Numbered from the stretch's first letter, positions 24,904 through 34,226 are shown. The stretch is 64,000 bases of DNA from Methanomicrobia archaeon (GCA_015660915.1 JACTTZ010000008.1:1-64000), one strand, 5' to 3'. A program made the numbers and translations. The notes: a model not told the origin generated them from the letters alone.

Positions 24904-25969
24904 GTGCCTGCGGCACTTCATAAGCGATGTTATAGATAAGTGCCTCGAGCTGAATTCTCTCATTTAGCCCTTGGAGCCGCGCGTAGTCTGCGTTACCGAG
25001 CGTCACAAGAAGCTTAGCGAGCGCCTCTTCAGGCAGCGGCATCCCGCGGACGTGCGCTCGCATTTGGGCAAGGATTTCACTGGCGCTGAGGCCTGTTTCT
25101 AGCAACAGACGATCGAGCACATGCCTGGCCTCGGGGGCATCGTTTCGTAAAGCAAGTCGCAGCAGCTCCGCAACCCCCTCAGGGTTCATGCGCTCTGCAA
25201 GCGTTTCCAACTTGAGCGGGGGGGCACCAGAAGAATTGCTTTCTGCTACTATCTGGAGTAGCGTTAGCGCTGTTCGAAGATTGCCATCACTGAGACGTGC
25301 AACCGACAGACATCGTTCGTCCGACAACGTGAAGCCTTCGCCGGTTGCGATTCGTCGCAGGTAGGTGAGCACGGTCTCGGCGGGGAGTTGTGCAAAGTGT
25401 AACGGTAAACAGCGCGATCTGATGGGAACAATAACTTGCGACGGGCGCTCTGTAGCCAAGATAAACTTGCAGGTCCGATTATAACGTTCAATTGTCCTCC
25501 GCAACGCTTGCTGAGCGTCTAGCGTCAAGGCGTCGGCCTCGTTAATAAACAGAATTCGGTACGGAGCACCTAGCGGAGCGATTCCCGCAAGCCGATTCAT
25601 AATCAGCTTGAAATTGTCAAGCACGCCCTTTCGTGCATCGTAAAAACGCGCCAAGCTGCGTGATGCCTCGAGGTACTTTCGGCCTTGTTCAAAGATGTCC
25701 GACGCATTGAGTTCAGTGAAGTTGCCTTCCCAAACATCGCCGAATAGTTCTCTCGCTACGACTTCAGCGGCTGAGCTCTTGCCCGTCCCTGCCGGGCCGC
25801 TGAAAAGCAGGTTCGGCAAGTTCTTGCTGTCGACAATTCGCTGTAGTTGCACCTTAGCAATCGACTGACCCAGCATCTCGTCGAATGATTGCGGCCGGTA
25901 CTTCTTCACCCACAGGATATCTAGGTCTCCGCGAGCGGTATGCGTGTGTATCTCCTCTTTCCGATCCAT
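24887..25969 (-). CDS. Replication factor C small-subunit paralogue
   Basis: A 360-aa AAA+ clamp-loader protein. The family boxes are WVKKYRPQSFDEMLGQ, Walker A FSGPAGTGKSSAA, Walker B region ILFINEADALTLDAQQALRR and the arginine-finger SRC motif in VPIRSRCLPL. Walker B reads NEAD where clamp loaders have DEAD, and Walker A ends KSS instead of KTT. It may be the second, specialised small subunit seen in some methanogens; weakened ATP hydrolysis is possible. No large subunit or second small subunit is in the window. Confidence 0.82.
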   Translation of the reverse strand: MDRKEEIHTHTARGDLDILWVKKYRPQSFDEMLGQSIAKVQLQRIVDSKNLPNLLFSGPAGTGKSSAAEVVARELFGDVWEGNFTELNASDIFEQGRKYLEASRSLARFYDARKGVLDNFKLIMNRLAGIAPLGAPYRILFINEADALTLDAQQALRRTIERYNRTCKFILATERPSQVIVPIRSRCLPLHFAQLPAETVLTYLRRIATGEGFTLSDERCLSVARLSDGNLRTALTLLQIVAESNSSGAPPLKLETLAERMNPEGVAELLRLALRNDAPEARHVLDRLLLETGLSASEILAQMRAHVRGMPLPEEALAKLLVTLGNADYARLQGLNERIQLEALIYNIAYEVPQAPIVSN

Positions 25970-26191
25970 AGCTTTCGATAGGTGCCGATGTGCCGTCTGT
26001 TCGTATACCCTTCAAGGCAGCATTTGAACGAGAGTTCTCAGAACGTCAGGCCACGTGCAATCGGTTGCAGCAGTGTCAGTGCGTTAGACTTTTGGCCGAA
26101 ACGCTCTTTGGGCCGCCGCAACGCAGCTTTCGAGCATGAGAATTATCTACTGCATCTACTATGAAGATGTCGAACAGTTGGAGCGCCGCTG

Positions 26192-26818
26192 TTAGATCTG
26201 CTCGCGCTCACTTTGAGTTGCTTCCGGCTCTCGCCGTTCTTCCTCGGCGTCTATGGGGATGCTGCTGACCCTCCGACTTTCTGCGCCAACAAGTGAACTG
26301 TTTTTTCGTTCAACCTCGGTTTCCGCCTCGTTTATCGGAATTTGCCGTGGTCGCTCCCTGCGGGGTTCTGAAGTTGATTGGACTGTAGGCCCGAGAGGTC
26401 GTGTGTCGGTAGGTGGTTCACTCGTACCCTCATGAAGTAGTCTCAAGAAGAGATAGGCCAAAACCACCAGGAGAATAAGGATTGTGGCTGCGATCACTAA
26501 TCCGGTCGGAACCACCAATCCATTGAAAGGCTGCGCGCCGGCACTTGAAGTGTTTTCGACCCTTGCTGGAACGATGATACGAGTGGTATTGTTTGCCTTC
26601 AAAGGGTTGGCGGCTTGCGCCGAGTTATTCAACGCGGCAAACTGAAATGCTAGTACGTGAGGATCTGAAGTTGCATTTGAGCGTAGTGTCACCTCAAGAT
26701 GTTGGTTTGTCTGGCTGTTCGGCACCGCCGTTCCAGCCCAAACCGCTGCTGTCACGCAAGCTGTTGCAAGAAACGCCACCAGCAAGCTTGCGATGAGAAG
26801 CGAGGCTTTTCTTATCAT
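26192..26818 (-). CDS. Membrane-anchored hypothetical protein
   Basis: A 208-aa protein with an N-terminal signal (LLIASLLVAFLATACVTAAV), an extracellular domain of ~85 residues rich in Asn, Thr and Ala, one membrane helix (VVPTGLVIAATILILLVVLA) and a charged cytoplasmic tail rich in Glu, Arg and Pro. The layout suggests a surface receptor-like or scaffold protein. I do not recognise a family. Confidence 0.7.
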   Translation of the reverse strand: MIRKASLLIASLLVAFLATACVTAAVWAGTAVPNSQTNQHLEVTLRSNATSDPHVLAFQFAALNNSAQAANPLKANNTTRIIVPARVENTSSAGAQPFNGLVVPTGLVIAATILILLVVLAYLFLRLLHEGTSEPPTDTRPLGPTVQSTSEPRRERPRQIPINEAETEVERKNSSLVGAESRRVSSIPIDAEEERREPEATQSEREQI

Positions 26819-27056
26819 TAGGTGTCGACAGTTCCGACAGAGGTGCTAAGCATACAAGTAGCCTTCGATGTGGTTTTGCGAGCAGTTGTACCATCAAAAC
26901 TAACAGCGTAGACGAGATGCCTAAACTCTAAGCAAGCGCTTTCCTTAGCGTGAAATCGAAGGTTTGGTTGAATTGCAGCAAAAAACGGGATCTTTTGGTG
27001 CAGTGTTTCCCCTCTTGAATCATAGCGCTCTGGAAAATTCGCTTGGCGCCGGGTTG

Positions 27057-28322
27057 TCAGGTCTGCAGGTGTCGACCTTGGTAGGATGCAGCGTCTCCGA
27101 GGAATTCTTGGATTCTCAAGAGCTGGTTGTATTTCGCATTGCGGTCACTCCGCGCTGGAGCGCCAGTTTTAATGAATTCTGAGCCCAATGCGACTGAAAC
27201 GTCGGCAATCGTCGTATCTTCGGTCTCTCCTGATCGGTGGCTAACAACTACCGAATACCCATTCCGAAAGGCAAGGGTTGCGGCATCGAAGGCTTCAGAC
27301 ATCGTCCCAATTTGGTTAAGCTTCAGGAGCAAAGCGTTTGCTGCTCCGAGACTTATGCCTTTTGAGAGTCGTTCGACGTTCGTGACGAACAAATCATCCC
27401 CTACAATGGTCGTCCCCGGGAGTCGCGAAGTTATCTGGGCGAAGTCTTCAAAAGCGTCCTCGCCGAATGGATCTTCAATGAGTATTAAGGGATATCGGTC
27501 GACCAAATCCTCATAGTAATTGCTGAGTTCTGTAGAAGAGAGTCTGTTGCCGTCTATGGAATACGTTTTTGTTTCCTTGTCGTAGAACTCAGATGCAGCA
27601 CAGTCAACACCGAGCCGCATCTCCTGAACGTACCCTGCCTGGCCGATGGCCGTTATTATGGCGTCAAGTGCTTCAGAAGATGAATGAAGCGGGGGGGCGA
27701 ATCCACCCTCGTCTCCCACATTCGTGGCCCCCGGTCCATATTGCGCCTGCAAAACACGCTTGAGCTCGTGATAGGTCTCGACACCCATTCTGAGGGCGTC
27801 GGAAAACGTCTCCGCTCCCATCGGTATGATAAAAAACTCTTGAATAGACAGCATGTTTCCGGCGTGCGCCCCTCCGTTAATGACGTTCATTAAAGGCACG
27901 GGCAGCGTGCAGGCATTTGGACCGCCCAAGTACTCGTAAAGGTGCATGTTAACTGAATTCGCGGCTGCGCGGGCAACGGCCATTGACACCCCTATGATGG
28001 CATTTGCTCCGAGATTTGACTTATTAGGCGTCCCGTCAAGGTCGTTCATCGATTGGTCTATGCTTCGCTGCGCTCGAACGTCCATCCCGATGAGCTCTTC
28101 TGCTATAATAGCGTTGACGTTGCTTACCGCCTGCAACACCGTTTTTCCGCCGAAGCTCATCTCGTGGTCTCGAAGTTCAAGCGCTTCATTTGATCCAGTG
28201 GATGCGCCGGAAGGCACGATCGCCCTACCGAAGCCACAACCCGTGAAGACTTCTACCTCCACCGTAGGATTTCCGCGCGAATCGAGGACTTGTCTCCCTA
28301 AAACACCTTCGATTTCGAACAT
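27057..28322 (-). CDS. eno: Enolase
   Basis: Enolase converts 2-phosphoglycerate to phosphoenolpyruvate. The protein shows QVLDSRGNPTVEVEV at the N terminus, the catalytic region NVGDEGGFAPPL, metal ligands in LILIEDPFGEDAF and IVGDDLFVTN, and the signature LLLKLNQIGTMSEA. Length (421 aa from the ATG at 28322) is normal. The track start adds nine residues (MNTLRHTGI) that are foreign to the family. Confidence 0.96.
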   Translation of the reverse strand: MFEIEGVLGRQVLDSRGNPTVEVEVFTGCGFGRAIVPSGASTGSNEALELRDHEMSFGGKTVLQAVSNVNAIIAEELIGMDVRAQRSIDQSMNDLDGTPNKSNLGANAIIGVSMAVARAAANSVNMHLYEYLGGPNACTLPVPLMNVINGGAHAGNMLSIQEFFIIPMGAETFSDALRMGVETYHELKRVLQAQYGPGATNVGDEGGFAPPLHSSSEALDAIITAIGQAGYVQEMRLGVDCAASEFYDKETKTYSIDGNRLSSTELSNYYEDLVDRYPLILIEDPFGEDAFEDFAQITSRLPGTTIVGDDLFVTNVERLSKGISLGAANALLLKLNQIGTMSEAFDAATLAFRNGYSVVVSHRSGETEDTTIADVSVALGSEFIKTGAPARSDRNAKYNQLLRIQEFLGDAASYQGRHLQT

Positions 28323-28636
28323 AATTCCAGTATGTCTTAATGTATTCAATCTCAGAGGGTCAGAAGCAATATTAATCTTATCGCTAACGTAAGCCCCCCC
28401 TCATTGCCTTCAAACGTGAGTGTGTTAGCCTATATGCGTTGCTGAGCCAGGCCGGCACAGTCTCACGCTATACCTCATTATTACCCACGCTCCTCCGTGG
28501 CGCTTCCCGGTCTTCTCGATAGCAAGAAACGGTCGCCGTCAGGTGCTTCGCTTACAGACCGCCCGTGAGATACCGATGTGGCCCCGTGCACGCAGGGCGC
28601 ATCGCTTAGGCAATTTTAAATCCTCATAGCTGTAAT
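28323..28636. other. Divergent gap between enolase and MFS genes
   Basis: A 314-base region that must hold promoters for both flanking genes. AATTTTAAATC near 28612 is a possible TATA element for the MFS gene. No gene or stable RNA was recognised. Confidence 0.4.
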
Positions 28637-29839
28637 TTGGAGCGGATGTTTGGGAAGCGATTCTCGAGGGACGGTCTTGTTTTCGGCGTTAGTTTGAACG
28701 TTTTAGTCCTCGGGATTGTGAGTCTGTTTGCCGACATGAGCACGGAGATGATTTATCCGCTCATCCCTCTTTTTCTCGTGAGCGTGCTCGGGGCGACGTT
28801 CATTGACGTGGGCCTTATTGAGGGCGTTGCTGAAAGCACAGCAAGCATACTGAAGATAGTTTCAGGGTATCTCTCCGACAGGTTCGGGAAACGCAAGCCC
28901 TTAGTGTACTCTGGCTACGCGATTGCTGCGATCGCTAAGCCCCTGTTGGCATTTACAACCGGGTGGCAACAAGTCTTGGCGATTCGCTTTCTTGATCGCC
29001 TGGGTAAGGGCGTAAGAGACTCAGCGCGTGATGCCATCGTGTCTGAGTCAAAGAGTCTCGGGGTGGGCAGGTCGTTCGGCTTTCAACGCTCTCTCGACAC
29101 ATTGGGGGCCGTTATCGGCCCGCTGATCGCGGTAGCTCTGTTTGGCATACTAAGCTTTAGGGGGCTGTTCCTCCTCGCATTTATTCCAGCTATACTTGCT
29201 ACCGCTCTTGTGGTTTTTTTCGTCAAAGAGACTGCCGTCGGGTCGCGAAGCAAACAGTCTTACAAGGTATCTTTTAGGTCGTTCGACGCGAACTTTCGGA
29301 TCTTTCTTTTGGGCCTCGGTCTCTTCTTTGTTGGTAATTCAAGCGACGCTTTCCTCTTTTTGCGTGCGCAAAACCTCGGCGTCCCGACGCTAGTGGTGCC
29401 GCTACTCTATCTCTTGATGAACGTTGTCTATGCGGTTTTTGCATTTCCGTTTGGCATTATCTCCGACAAAATAGGACGTAAGGCGGTACTTTTGATGGGC
29501 TTTGCGATCTTCTTCATAGTCTATCTGGGATTTGCATTCGCCTCGTCCGCACTCGTTCTTTGGGTCCTTTTTCCAGTGTACGGACTCTACTATGGCCTTA
29601 CTGACGGAGTGTCCAAAGCGCTCGTTTCTGATCTCGCTCCTCCGCATCTCAAAGCCACCGCATTTGGTACGTATTACTTCGTTGTCGGCGTCGTCGCACT
29701 TCCCGCAAGCTTGATTGCTGGCACGCTCTGGCAAACCGTCGGCCCTACGTTTGCCTTTCTCTACGGTGCGTTCATGGCCGTCGCCGCTTTCTTGATAATC
29801 GGCTTTTTCGTGCATAGTAACCGACCGACTAATCCGTGA
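28637..29839 (+). CDS. Major facilitator superfamily transporter
   Basis: A 400-aa carrier with 12 hydrophobic segments. LFADMSTEMIYPLIPLFL near the N terminus and GYLSDRFGKRKPLVYSGY, with the loop-2 signature GxxSDRxGRRK, mark it as MFS. RFLDRLGKGVRDSARDAIVS and the second-half repeat GIISDKIGRKAVLLMG support this. The family with this RLGKGVR segment is of unknown substrate. The start is TTG (28637) or ATG (28646). Confidence 0.88.
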   Translation: MERMFGKRFSRDGLVFGVSLNVLVLGIVSLFADMSTEMIYPLIPLFLVSVLGATFIDVGLIEGVAESTASILKIVSGYLSDRFGKRKPLVYSGYAIAAIAKPLLAFTTGWQQVLAIRFLDRLGKGVRDSARDAIVSESKSLGVGRSFGFQRSLDTLGAVIGPLIAVALFGILSFRGLFLLAFIPAILATALVVFFVKETAVGSRSKQSYKVSFRSFDANFRIFLLGLGLFFVGNSSDAFLFLRAQNLGVPTLVVPLLYLLMNVVYAVFAFPFGIISDKIGRKAVLLMGFAIFFIVYLGFAFASSALVLWVLFPVYGLYYGLTDGVSKALVSDLAPPHLKATAFGTYYFVVGVVALPASLIAGTLWQTVGPTFAFLYGAFMAVAAFLIIGFFVHSNRPTNP

Positions 29840-30074
29840 CTTAAGTCCGCTTTAAGCACCGTTTAACGGCTTTAGCGAGCGTGCTCTTGAGAGCAGTGTG
29901 AGCCCCAAGCGCAACCGAGATGCGACCGTAAGTTCAACCAACGTTGTGCTGGACCGACTCGCGCGCTGTCAAATTGTAAGAACGCCGTTTGTGGGGTCTT
30001 TTGACAAATAACGGTATTCCCTGTAAGAAATTTTATATAGAACAACAACTCTACTTATTTCGGAGGTTAGCATA
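29840..30074 (+). promoter_or_regulatory. Promoter region of the split thermosome
   Basis: The 235-base gap ends in a good archaeal promoter. TTTATATA at 30032-30039 lies about 35 bases before the GTG start, and GGAGGT at 30062 is the ribosome binding site. GGCTTTAGC-type short repeats further up have no clear meaning. Confidence 0.7.
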
Positions 30075-31169
30075 GTGATTGGTGGTCAACCAATTCTCAT
30101 TCTCAGAGAAGGAACACAAAGGACGAAGGGCAGGGAAGCCCAGTCTATGAATTTTACCGCATGCAGGGCCGTGGCTGAAGCAGTACGAACCACGCTCGGA
30201 CCAAAAGGCATGGACAAGATGCTCGTTGACTCAATGGGTGAGGTAGTCATAACAAACGACGGCGCTACGATATTGAAGGAAATGGACATCGAGCATCCTG
30301 CAGCGAAGATGATAGTCGAGGTCGCTAAGACGCAGGATGATGAAGTAGGCGACGGCACAACAACAGCCGTTATCTTGGCAGGCGAATTGCTAAAGAACGC
30401 AGAAGAGCTACTTGAGCAAGATATCCACCCGACGGTTATCGAAAAAGGCTACAACCTCGCTGCAGAAAAAGCGATTGAGGTTGCAGAATCGCTGTCTCGT
30501 AGCGTTTCGATCAGCGACGACGATCTGTTGGAGAAGATTGCTCAGACAGCGCTTACGGGCAAGGGCACCGATGTGGGAAAACACGTTCTTCCAAAGCTCG
30601 TGGTTGAAGCGGTCAAAAACGTCGCGCAAAAGGTCAACAAGAAGTTCAAAGTCGATGAGGAAGACATCAAAATTGAAAAGAAAGTCTCCGGTTCTGTCTC
30701 TGATTCAGAACTCGTCGAAGGCGTCGTCATCGACAAAGAACGCGCCGCAGAGGGAATGCCGCGAAAAGTATGCGATGCGCGGATCCTCGTCTACGATCAG
30801 CCACTGGAGCTAACCAAAACCAAAACTGATGCCAAAATCAAAATAAAGGATCCCACTCAAATGAAGCTCTTTATGGAACGCGATCACGAAGCGCTCATCG
30901 AAAAGGCTGACAAAATTCTGGCAAGCGGTGCAAACGTCATCTTTTGCCAGAAGGGTATCGACGATCTTGTTCAATGGCACTTTTCGCGGAACAACGTGAT
31001 GGCAGTAGAGAACGTCAAACGAGAGGATATGGAGACGATTTCTAAGGTGACAGGCGCCCAGGTCGTGTCCAGCTTAGACGATCTAAGTGCTGCTGACTTG
31101 GGTCAAGCAGGCGAGGTTGAAGAAACCACTGAAATCGAATCCAGTTGTGATACCTGCGGCATTGATTAG
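30075..31169 (+). CDS. Thermosome N-terminal part (split group II chaperonin)
   Basis: This 364-aa protein is the first two thirds of a thermosome subunit, the ATP-driven archaeal protein-folding chamber. It carries [29 protein letters not shown], the ATP site [15 protein letters not shown], the intermediate segment TALTGKG and the full apical domain to [21 protein letters not shown]. It then ends in the novel tail [14 protein letters not shown] with a CxxC. The C-terminal intermediate and equatorial parts are on the next ORF, in the same frame after TAG plus five codons. It could not form a normal ring subunit alone; assembly with the second protein is inferred. Confidence 0.9.
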   Translation: MIGGQPILILREGTQRTKGREAQSMNFTACRAVAEAVRTTLGPKGMDKMLVDSMGEVVITNDGATILKEMDIEHPAAKMIVEVAKTQDDEVGDGTTTAVILAGELLKNAEELLEQDIHPTVIEKGYNLAAEKAIEVAESLSRSVSISDDDLLEKIAQTALTGKGTDVGKHVLPKLVVEAVKNVAQKVNKKFKVDEEDIKIEKKVSGSVSDSELVEGVVIDKERAAEGMPRKVCDARILVYDQPLELTKTKTDAKIKIKDPTQMKLFMERDHEALIEKADKILASGANVIFCQKGIDDLVQWHFSRNNVMAVENVKREDMETISKVTGAQVVSSLDDLSAADLGQAGEVEETTEIESSCDTCGID

Positions 31170-31184
31170 AGAGAGGTCCAAGCA

Positions 31185-31748
31185 ATGATAACAATAAAAG
31201 ACTGTAAGAACCCCCGCGTCGTAAGTATCGTCGTTCATGGAGGCGCTGATCATATCGTCGAAGAGACGGGCAGAGCTGTGTATGATGCGGTTCGAGTCGT
31301 TCAAGCGTCGATCGAAGACGGCAAGGTCGTTGCTGGCGGAAGCGCTTCCGAAGTAGAGATTGCCATGCAACTACGCGATTATGCTTCAACGCTTAGTGGG
31401 AGAGAGCAGCTGGCAGTTATCGCGTTTGCCGAAGCGATCGAGATAATCCCAAAAACGCTTGCCGAAAACTCGGGCTTGGATCCGATGGACTCGCTCGTTG
31501 GCTTAAGGACTGCGCACGAGTCGGGAAATAAAACGATGGGGCTTCAGATTTCAACAGGAAAAGCCACAGACATGTGGCCTGACGTGGTGGAGCCTTTGAG
31601 AACCAAGAAGCAGGCTATCTTGTCGGCCACCGAAGCTGCGAACATGATCCTTCGAATCGATGACGTGATTCAAGCCGCCACGTTTTCGAAGGGGCCATCC
31701 GAAGAGGAAATGGCGGGCATGTCCGATCAAATGATGGATCAAATATAG
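31185..31748 (+). CDS. Thermosome C-terminal part (split group II chaperonin)
   Basis: This 187-aa protein continues the thermosome: MITIKDCKNPRVVSIVVHGG (normally EGCKNP after the apical domain), VYDAVRVVQASIEDGKVVAGG with the catalytic aspartate of the DA motif, LAENSGLDPMDSLVGLR, and the C-terminal KKQAILSATEAANMILRIDD. The usual GGGAPE reads GGSASE. The tail EEEMAGMSDQMMDQI replaces the common Gly-Met tail. GAGGT lies about 8 bases before the ATG, inside the 15-base gap after the first ORF, so it is translated separately. Together the two make about 551 aa, the normal subunit length. Confidence 0.9.
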   Translation: MITIKDCKNPRVVSIVVHGGADHIVEETGRAVYDAVRVVQASIEDGKVVAGGSASEVEIAMQLRDYASTLSGREQLAVIAFAEAIEIIPKTLAENSGLDPMDSLVGLRTAHESGNKTMGLQISTGKATDMWPDVVEPLRTKKQAILSATEAANMILRIDDVIQAATFSKGPSEEEMAGMSDQMMDQI

Positions 31749-31754
31749 GTCTAG

Positions 31755-31799
31755 TGCCGCCGTAGACGCTACGGTATCTGCGGCGCTCGTCTTTTTTTA
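31755..31799 (+). terminator. Terminator after the thermosome genes
   Basis: A GC-rich imperfect hairpin (GCCGC pairing with GCGGC, inner CCGTAG with CTACGG) is followed by seven T shortly after the stop codon of the second ORF. Confidence 0.65.
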
Positions 31800-31894
31800 A
31801 CAGTTCTTTGGCATTGCCGTCAATCTACGGCCGTTCTGGGGCTGCAAGAAGAATCGTGAGGATGCGCGTCTATTTTAGAATGTCGCATTTTTCT

Positions 31895-32032
31895 CTATAA
31901 GAAGTACCCCTCAGCTTCGTCTTTTGTGACCTCGACATAGGAGCTCATGGTTTCGCACGTAGGGCATATCTCGGGCGGATTTTCCCCGTAATGGACGTCG
32001 TCACAAACCGTGCAGTGGAAGTACCGCTTCAT
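31895..32032 (-). CDS. Rubredoxin-like zinc/iron ribbon protein (45 aa)
   Basis: This ORF is too short for the supplied track. It reads MKRYFHCTVCDDVHYGENPP, then EICPTCETMSSYVEVTKDEA, a pair of CxxC knuckles like the C-terminal rubredoxin-like domain of rubrerythrin. GAGGA lies about 4 bases before the ATG. It may carry electrons or bind zinc. It sits downstream of UppS on the same strand. Confidence 0.8.
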   Translation of the reverse strand: MKRYFHCTVCDDVHYGENPPEICPTCETMSSYVEVTKDEAEGYFL

Positions 32033-32053
32033 AATCCTCAAAAAAAGCTCTAA

Positions 32054-32264
32054 TTATTTAGCTCTTTTGCTATAGCGTCTGGAGACGGCTCTTTTGCTCC
32101 CTTCAAGCGCGTGCATTAGCTTAGCAACGGCTTGTGGTAAGCGCCACACGAATCTCGGCAACGCGAGAAAGGCGCTTGCGGCGCCGCAATCCGCAAGGGT
32201 GAACCGCTTGCAAACAGTAGTTATGAGAAAGAGGGCCCGCCCGCTGAGCCACGTGAAACGGTCT
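32054..32264 (-). other. Possible basic peptide ORF downstream of uppS
   Basis: The frame that ends at 32054 stays open upstream into uppS and reads ALPRFVWRLPQAVAKLMHAL followed by a very basic end. No start codon with a ribosome binding site is found in the gap itself, so a real gene is uncertain. Confidence 0.25.
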
Positions 32265-32918
32265 TCACCCGCCGAGCGTGATATCCTGCTTGTCGTACCA
32301 ATTGAGAGCCGCGAAGAAGTGTTCAGGCTTGAAATCAGGCCAGAGTTCATCGACAATGTAGATATCTGAGTATACCGATTGCACCGGCAAAAATCCGCTT
32401 AGTCTTCTTCTGCCACCCCAGCGAATGATCAAATCAATACGAGAGACATCTGACGATCGTATCATGTTATTGACGTTTCCTGCCCGCGATGTGGATTTAG
32501 GTTGAGCAAAGAGAGGGTTCAAGTCCCACTGCCAGCCATAGTTGACTAGAAAGTTCACTTTTATTTTTCCCGTGCCAAACTTGGTTCTTTTTGTGTACGG
32601 GCGGAGCTCCTGTGGGAACATCGGGGAGTCTGTATCTCCGACGACGAGCAGGCGAGCGTCTTCCTGCTTGAGAATCTCGACGCCGTTGATGCACGCTTTT
32701 TGGAAAGCCCTTCTCTGCTCTTGGGATCTTTTCGTATTGTCTTGAGTGAAGCCGTATGTGGTGACCTCTTTGACACCAACGTTCGCACACAGTCTGAGCA
32801 ACTCTAGTCCGGGCGACAAGCCAGCTTCGTAGCCCGCTTTCTTTGGCAAACCCCGAGCAACTGCCCACCGACGGTTCCCGTCGGGAATGATGCCGATGTG
32901 GCGCGGTATTCGAGTCAT
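32265..32918 (-). CDS. uppS: cis-prenyltransferase (undecaprenyl diphosphate synthase family)
   Basis: A 217-aa enzyme that lengthens isoprenyl diphosphates in cis to make the lipid carrier for glycosylation. The N-terminal RHIGIIPDGNRRWA holds the catalytic aspartate of the DGNRRW motif; YGFTQDNTKRSQEQ, VNFLVNYGWQWDL and SRIDLIIRWGGRRRLSGFLP are the later family blocks. The ATG at 32918 gives the natural N terminus; the track start adds 15 residues. It ends with SDIYIVDELWPDF. Confidence 0.93.
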   Translation of the reverse strand: MTRIPRHIGIIPDGNRRWAVARGLPKKAGYEAGLSPGLELLRLCANVGVKEVTTYGFTQDNTKRSQEQRRAFQKACINGVEILKQEDARLLVVGDTDSPMFPQELRPYTKRTKFGTGKIKVNFLVNYGWQWDLNPLFAQPKSTSRAGNVNNMIRSSDVSRIDLIIRWGGRRRLSGFLPVQSVYSDIYIVDELWPDFKPEHFFAALNWYDKQDITLGG

Positions 32919-33303
32919 GTGAAGACGTGGTATTGTAACCGGTGGCGACTGTATCTTGCTCAAGGTTCATAATCTTTGTCTAGCCCACTTTTAGCGTTTG
33001 TGCGTGTTCTTGCAGATCATCTTTACACTTAGAGTTGCCTCGAAGCTTGCGAGGCACGAAAGTGAAATCAGCGCTACCCCGGTTGCAGTTTGCAACGTGG
33101 GGACTTGACAAAAGCTGGCAACCTGAGGGCCCCTCACAGATTCGCATAGATTGTCTCGAGCGTTGCAAGAAGCCGTTCGCTAGGCATCGAAAGAGAAGTA
33201 AAAGCGGGCAGCGAGTTAGCAGCGATAGTGTTGTGACGTGGGGCAATGATTATTGCGGAGCAAGTCGAACAGATAGGGGATAGCAAAGTCGGAAGTAATA
33301 GTC
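32919..33303. other. Divergent gap with one small hairpin
   Basis: The 385 bases between uppS and the next gene hold a 7-bp perfect hairpin, TGCCTCG with CGAGGCA, at 33036-33056. ORFs on both strands (82 and 88 aa) match nothing known. No promoter is clear. Confidence 0.35.
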
Positions 33304-33798
33304 GTGGAACCGCAAGAAAGCACTAAAGAACATCGTGAAGCTATCGTTTGGGGTGTACATTTATCTGACGCGCATAATCTAACAAAAGAGGAACGAGAAG
33401 AGCTCCTTTTTAAGCTAAACCGACTGTCCACGTTCGTTGGTACAGAAATACCTGAAGAGATCGAACTCGACGGGCAAGTCGTTGCGCTCCACGAAGTCAT
33501 GTGGCGTTTGGTCAATCATTGTAACGAACTCACTCCCGAAGAATTTGCGGCAGTTCAAAGGCTTTACGTTGCGATCGAGAGAAAAATACACGAAATCGAA
33601 TCTGCCATTAGGGGCCAGGACATCGATGAGCACGAAGCGATCGCTTTGTATGCAGAAGCGCAAGGGCTGATCCGCGCTGCTGTTGAACTGAGAGACTTTG
33701 AGAAAGGGAAGCTGCTCGACAATTGCGTTAAGCCTGCATCGACAGATAGAAACGAAGCCCAAAAAAGGTGGCTTAGCTATCTTAAAAAGATAAAATAA
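33304..33798 (+). CDS. Conserved archaeal helical protein (DUF5788-like)
   Basis: A 164-aa, mostly helical, charged protein with IVWGVHLSDAHNLTKEEREE near the N terminus, FVGTEIPEEIELDG and ending in KRWLSYLKKIK. It resembles a methanogen family I recall as DUF5788; that match is from memory. The function is unknown. The start is GTG. Confidence 0.65.
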   Translation: MEPQESTKEHREAIVWGVHLSDAHNLTKEEREELLFKLNRLSTFVGTEIPEEIELDGQVVALHEVMWRLVNHCNELTPEEFAAVQRLYVAIERKIHEIESAIRGQDIDEHEAIALYAEAQGLIRAAVELRDFEKGKLLDNCVKPASTDRNEAQKRWLSYLKKIK

Positions 33799-33878
33799 AC
33801 TTCTCTCTGAGATTATCTAAGTGTCGTCGTCTTGTGAACGCGACACGGCTTCGAACGTGAGGGTTTAGCTGAGTGCGT

Positions 33879-34109
33879 TTAAAAGCCTATCGAATCTTCG
33901 CTGTCACTAAGCATCTCTTGCGCTATTTGGAGATTAACAAACAGATCGTCACACGAAGCCACCACAGTTCGCAGATTCTTCCCCCTCACTACTGCCAGCA
34001 CTTTTTTTCCTATGGCCTTCATGCGTATTTCTGGCGTATTATCAGGCTGAAGAGCTTCGACTAGTGTGGACGCTTTCGGGTGCTCTAAAACGAGGATTGC
34101 GGTGTTCAT
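33879..34109 (-). CDS. KEOPS complex subunit Pcc1
   Basis: A 76-aa protein with the Pcc1 pattern: VEALQPDNTP, a beta hairpin IGKKVLAVVRGKN, then LRTVVASCDDLFVNLQIAQEML, the dimer helix. Pcc1 dimers organise the KEOPS complex that makes t6A37 in tRNA, with Kae1 and Bud32, both encoded 1-2 kb away on the same strand. That context raises confidence for this divergent family. It follows rpsO. Confidence 0.75.
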   Translation of the reverse strand: MNTAILVLEHPKASTLVEALQPDNTPEIRMKAIGKKVLAVVRGKNLRTVVASCDDLFVNLQIAQEMLSDSEDSIGF

Positions 34110-34226
34110 AGTGTGCTGGGGTGGGAAATGGCGCTGGTATAATCAGCTTCGTGTGCTAGGCTCGCTCACCACCACGTTAGGTTGCTGCGCCTGCTTTTAG
34201 AAACCGCCAGAAGAACTACAAGCACT

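Noticed and set aside
31167-31169. In-frame TAG between the thermosome halves read as pyrrolysine
   Set aside because: TAG is the normal stop of several genes here (egsA, FmdE, thioredoxin, cbiQ). The second ORF has its own ribosome binding site, and the junction has extra residues. Readthrough is possible but less likely than a true split.
32054-32356. 100-aa ORF overlapping uppS
   Set aside because: Its start lies deep in uppS in another frame. Only the downstream part could be real and it lacks a supported start.
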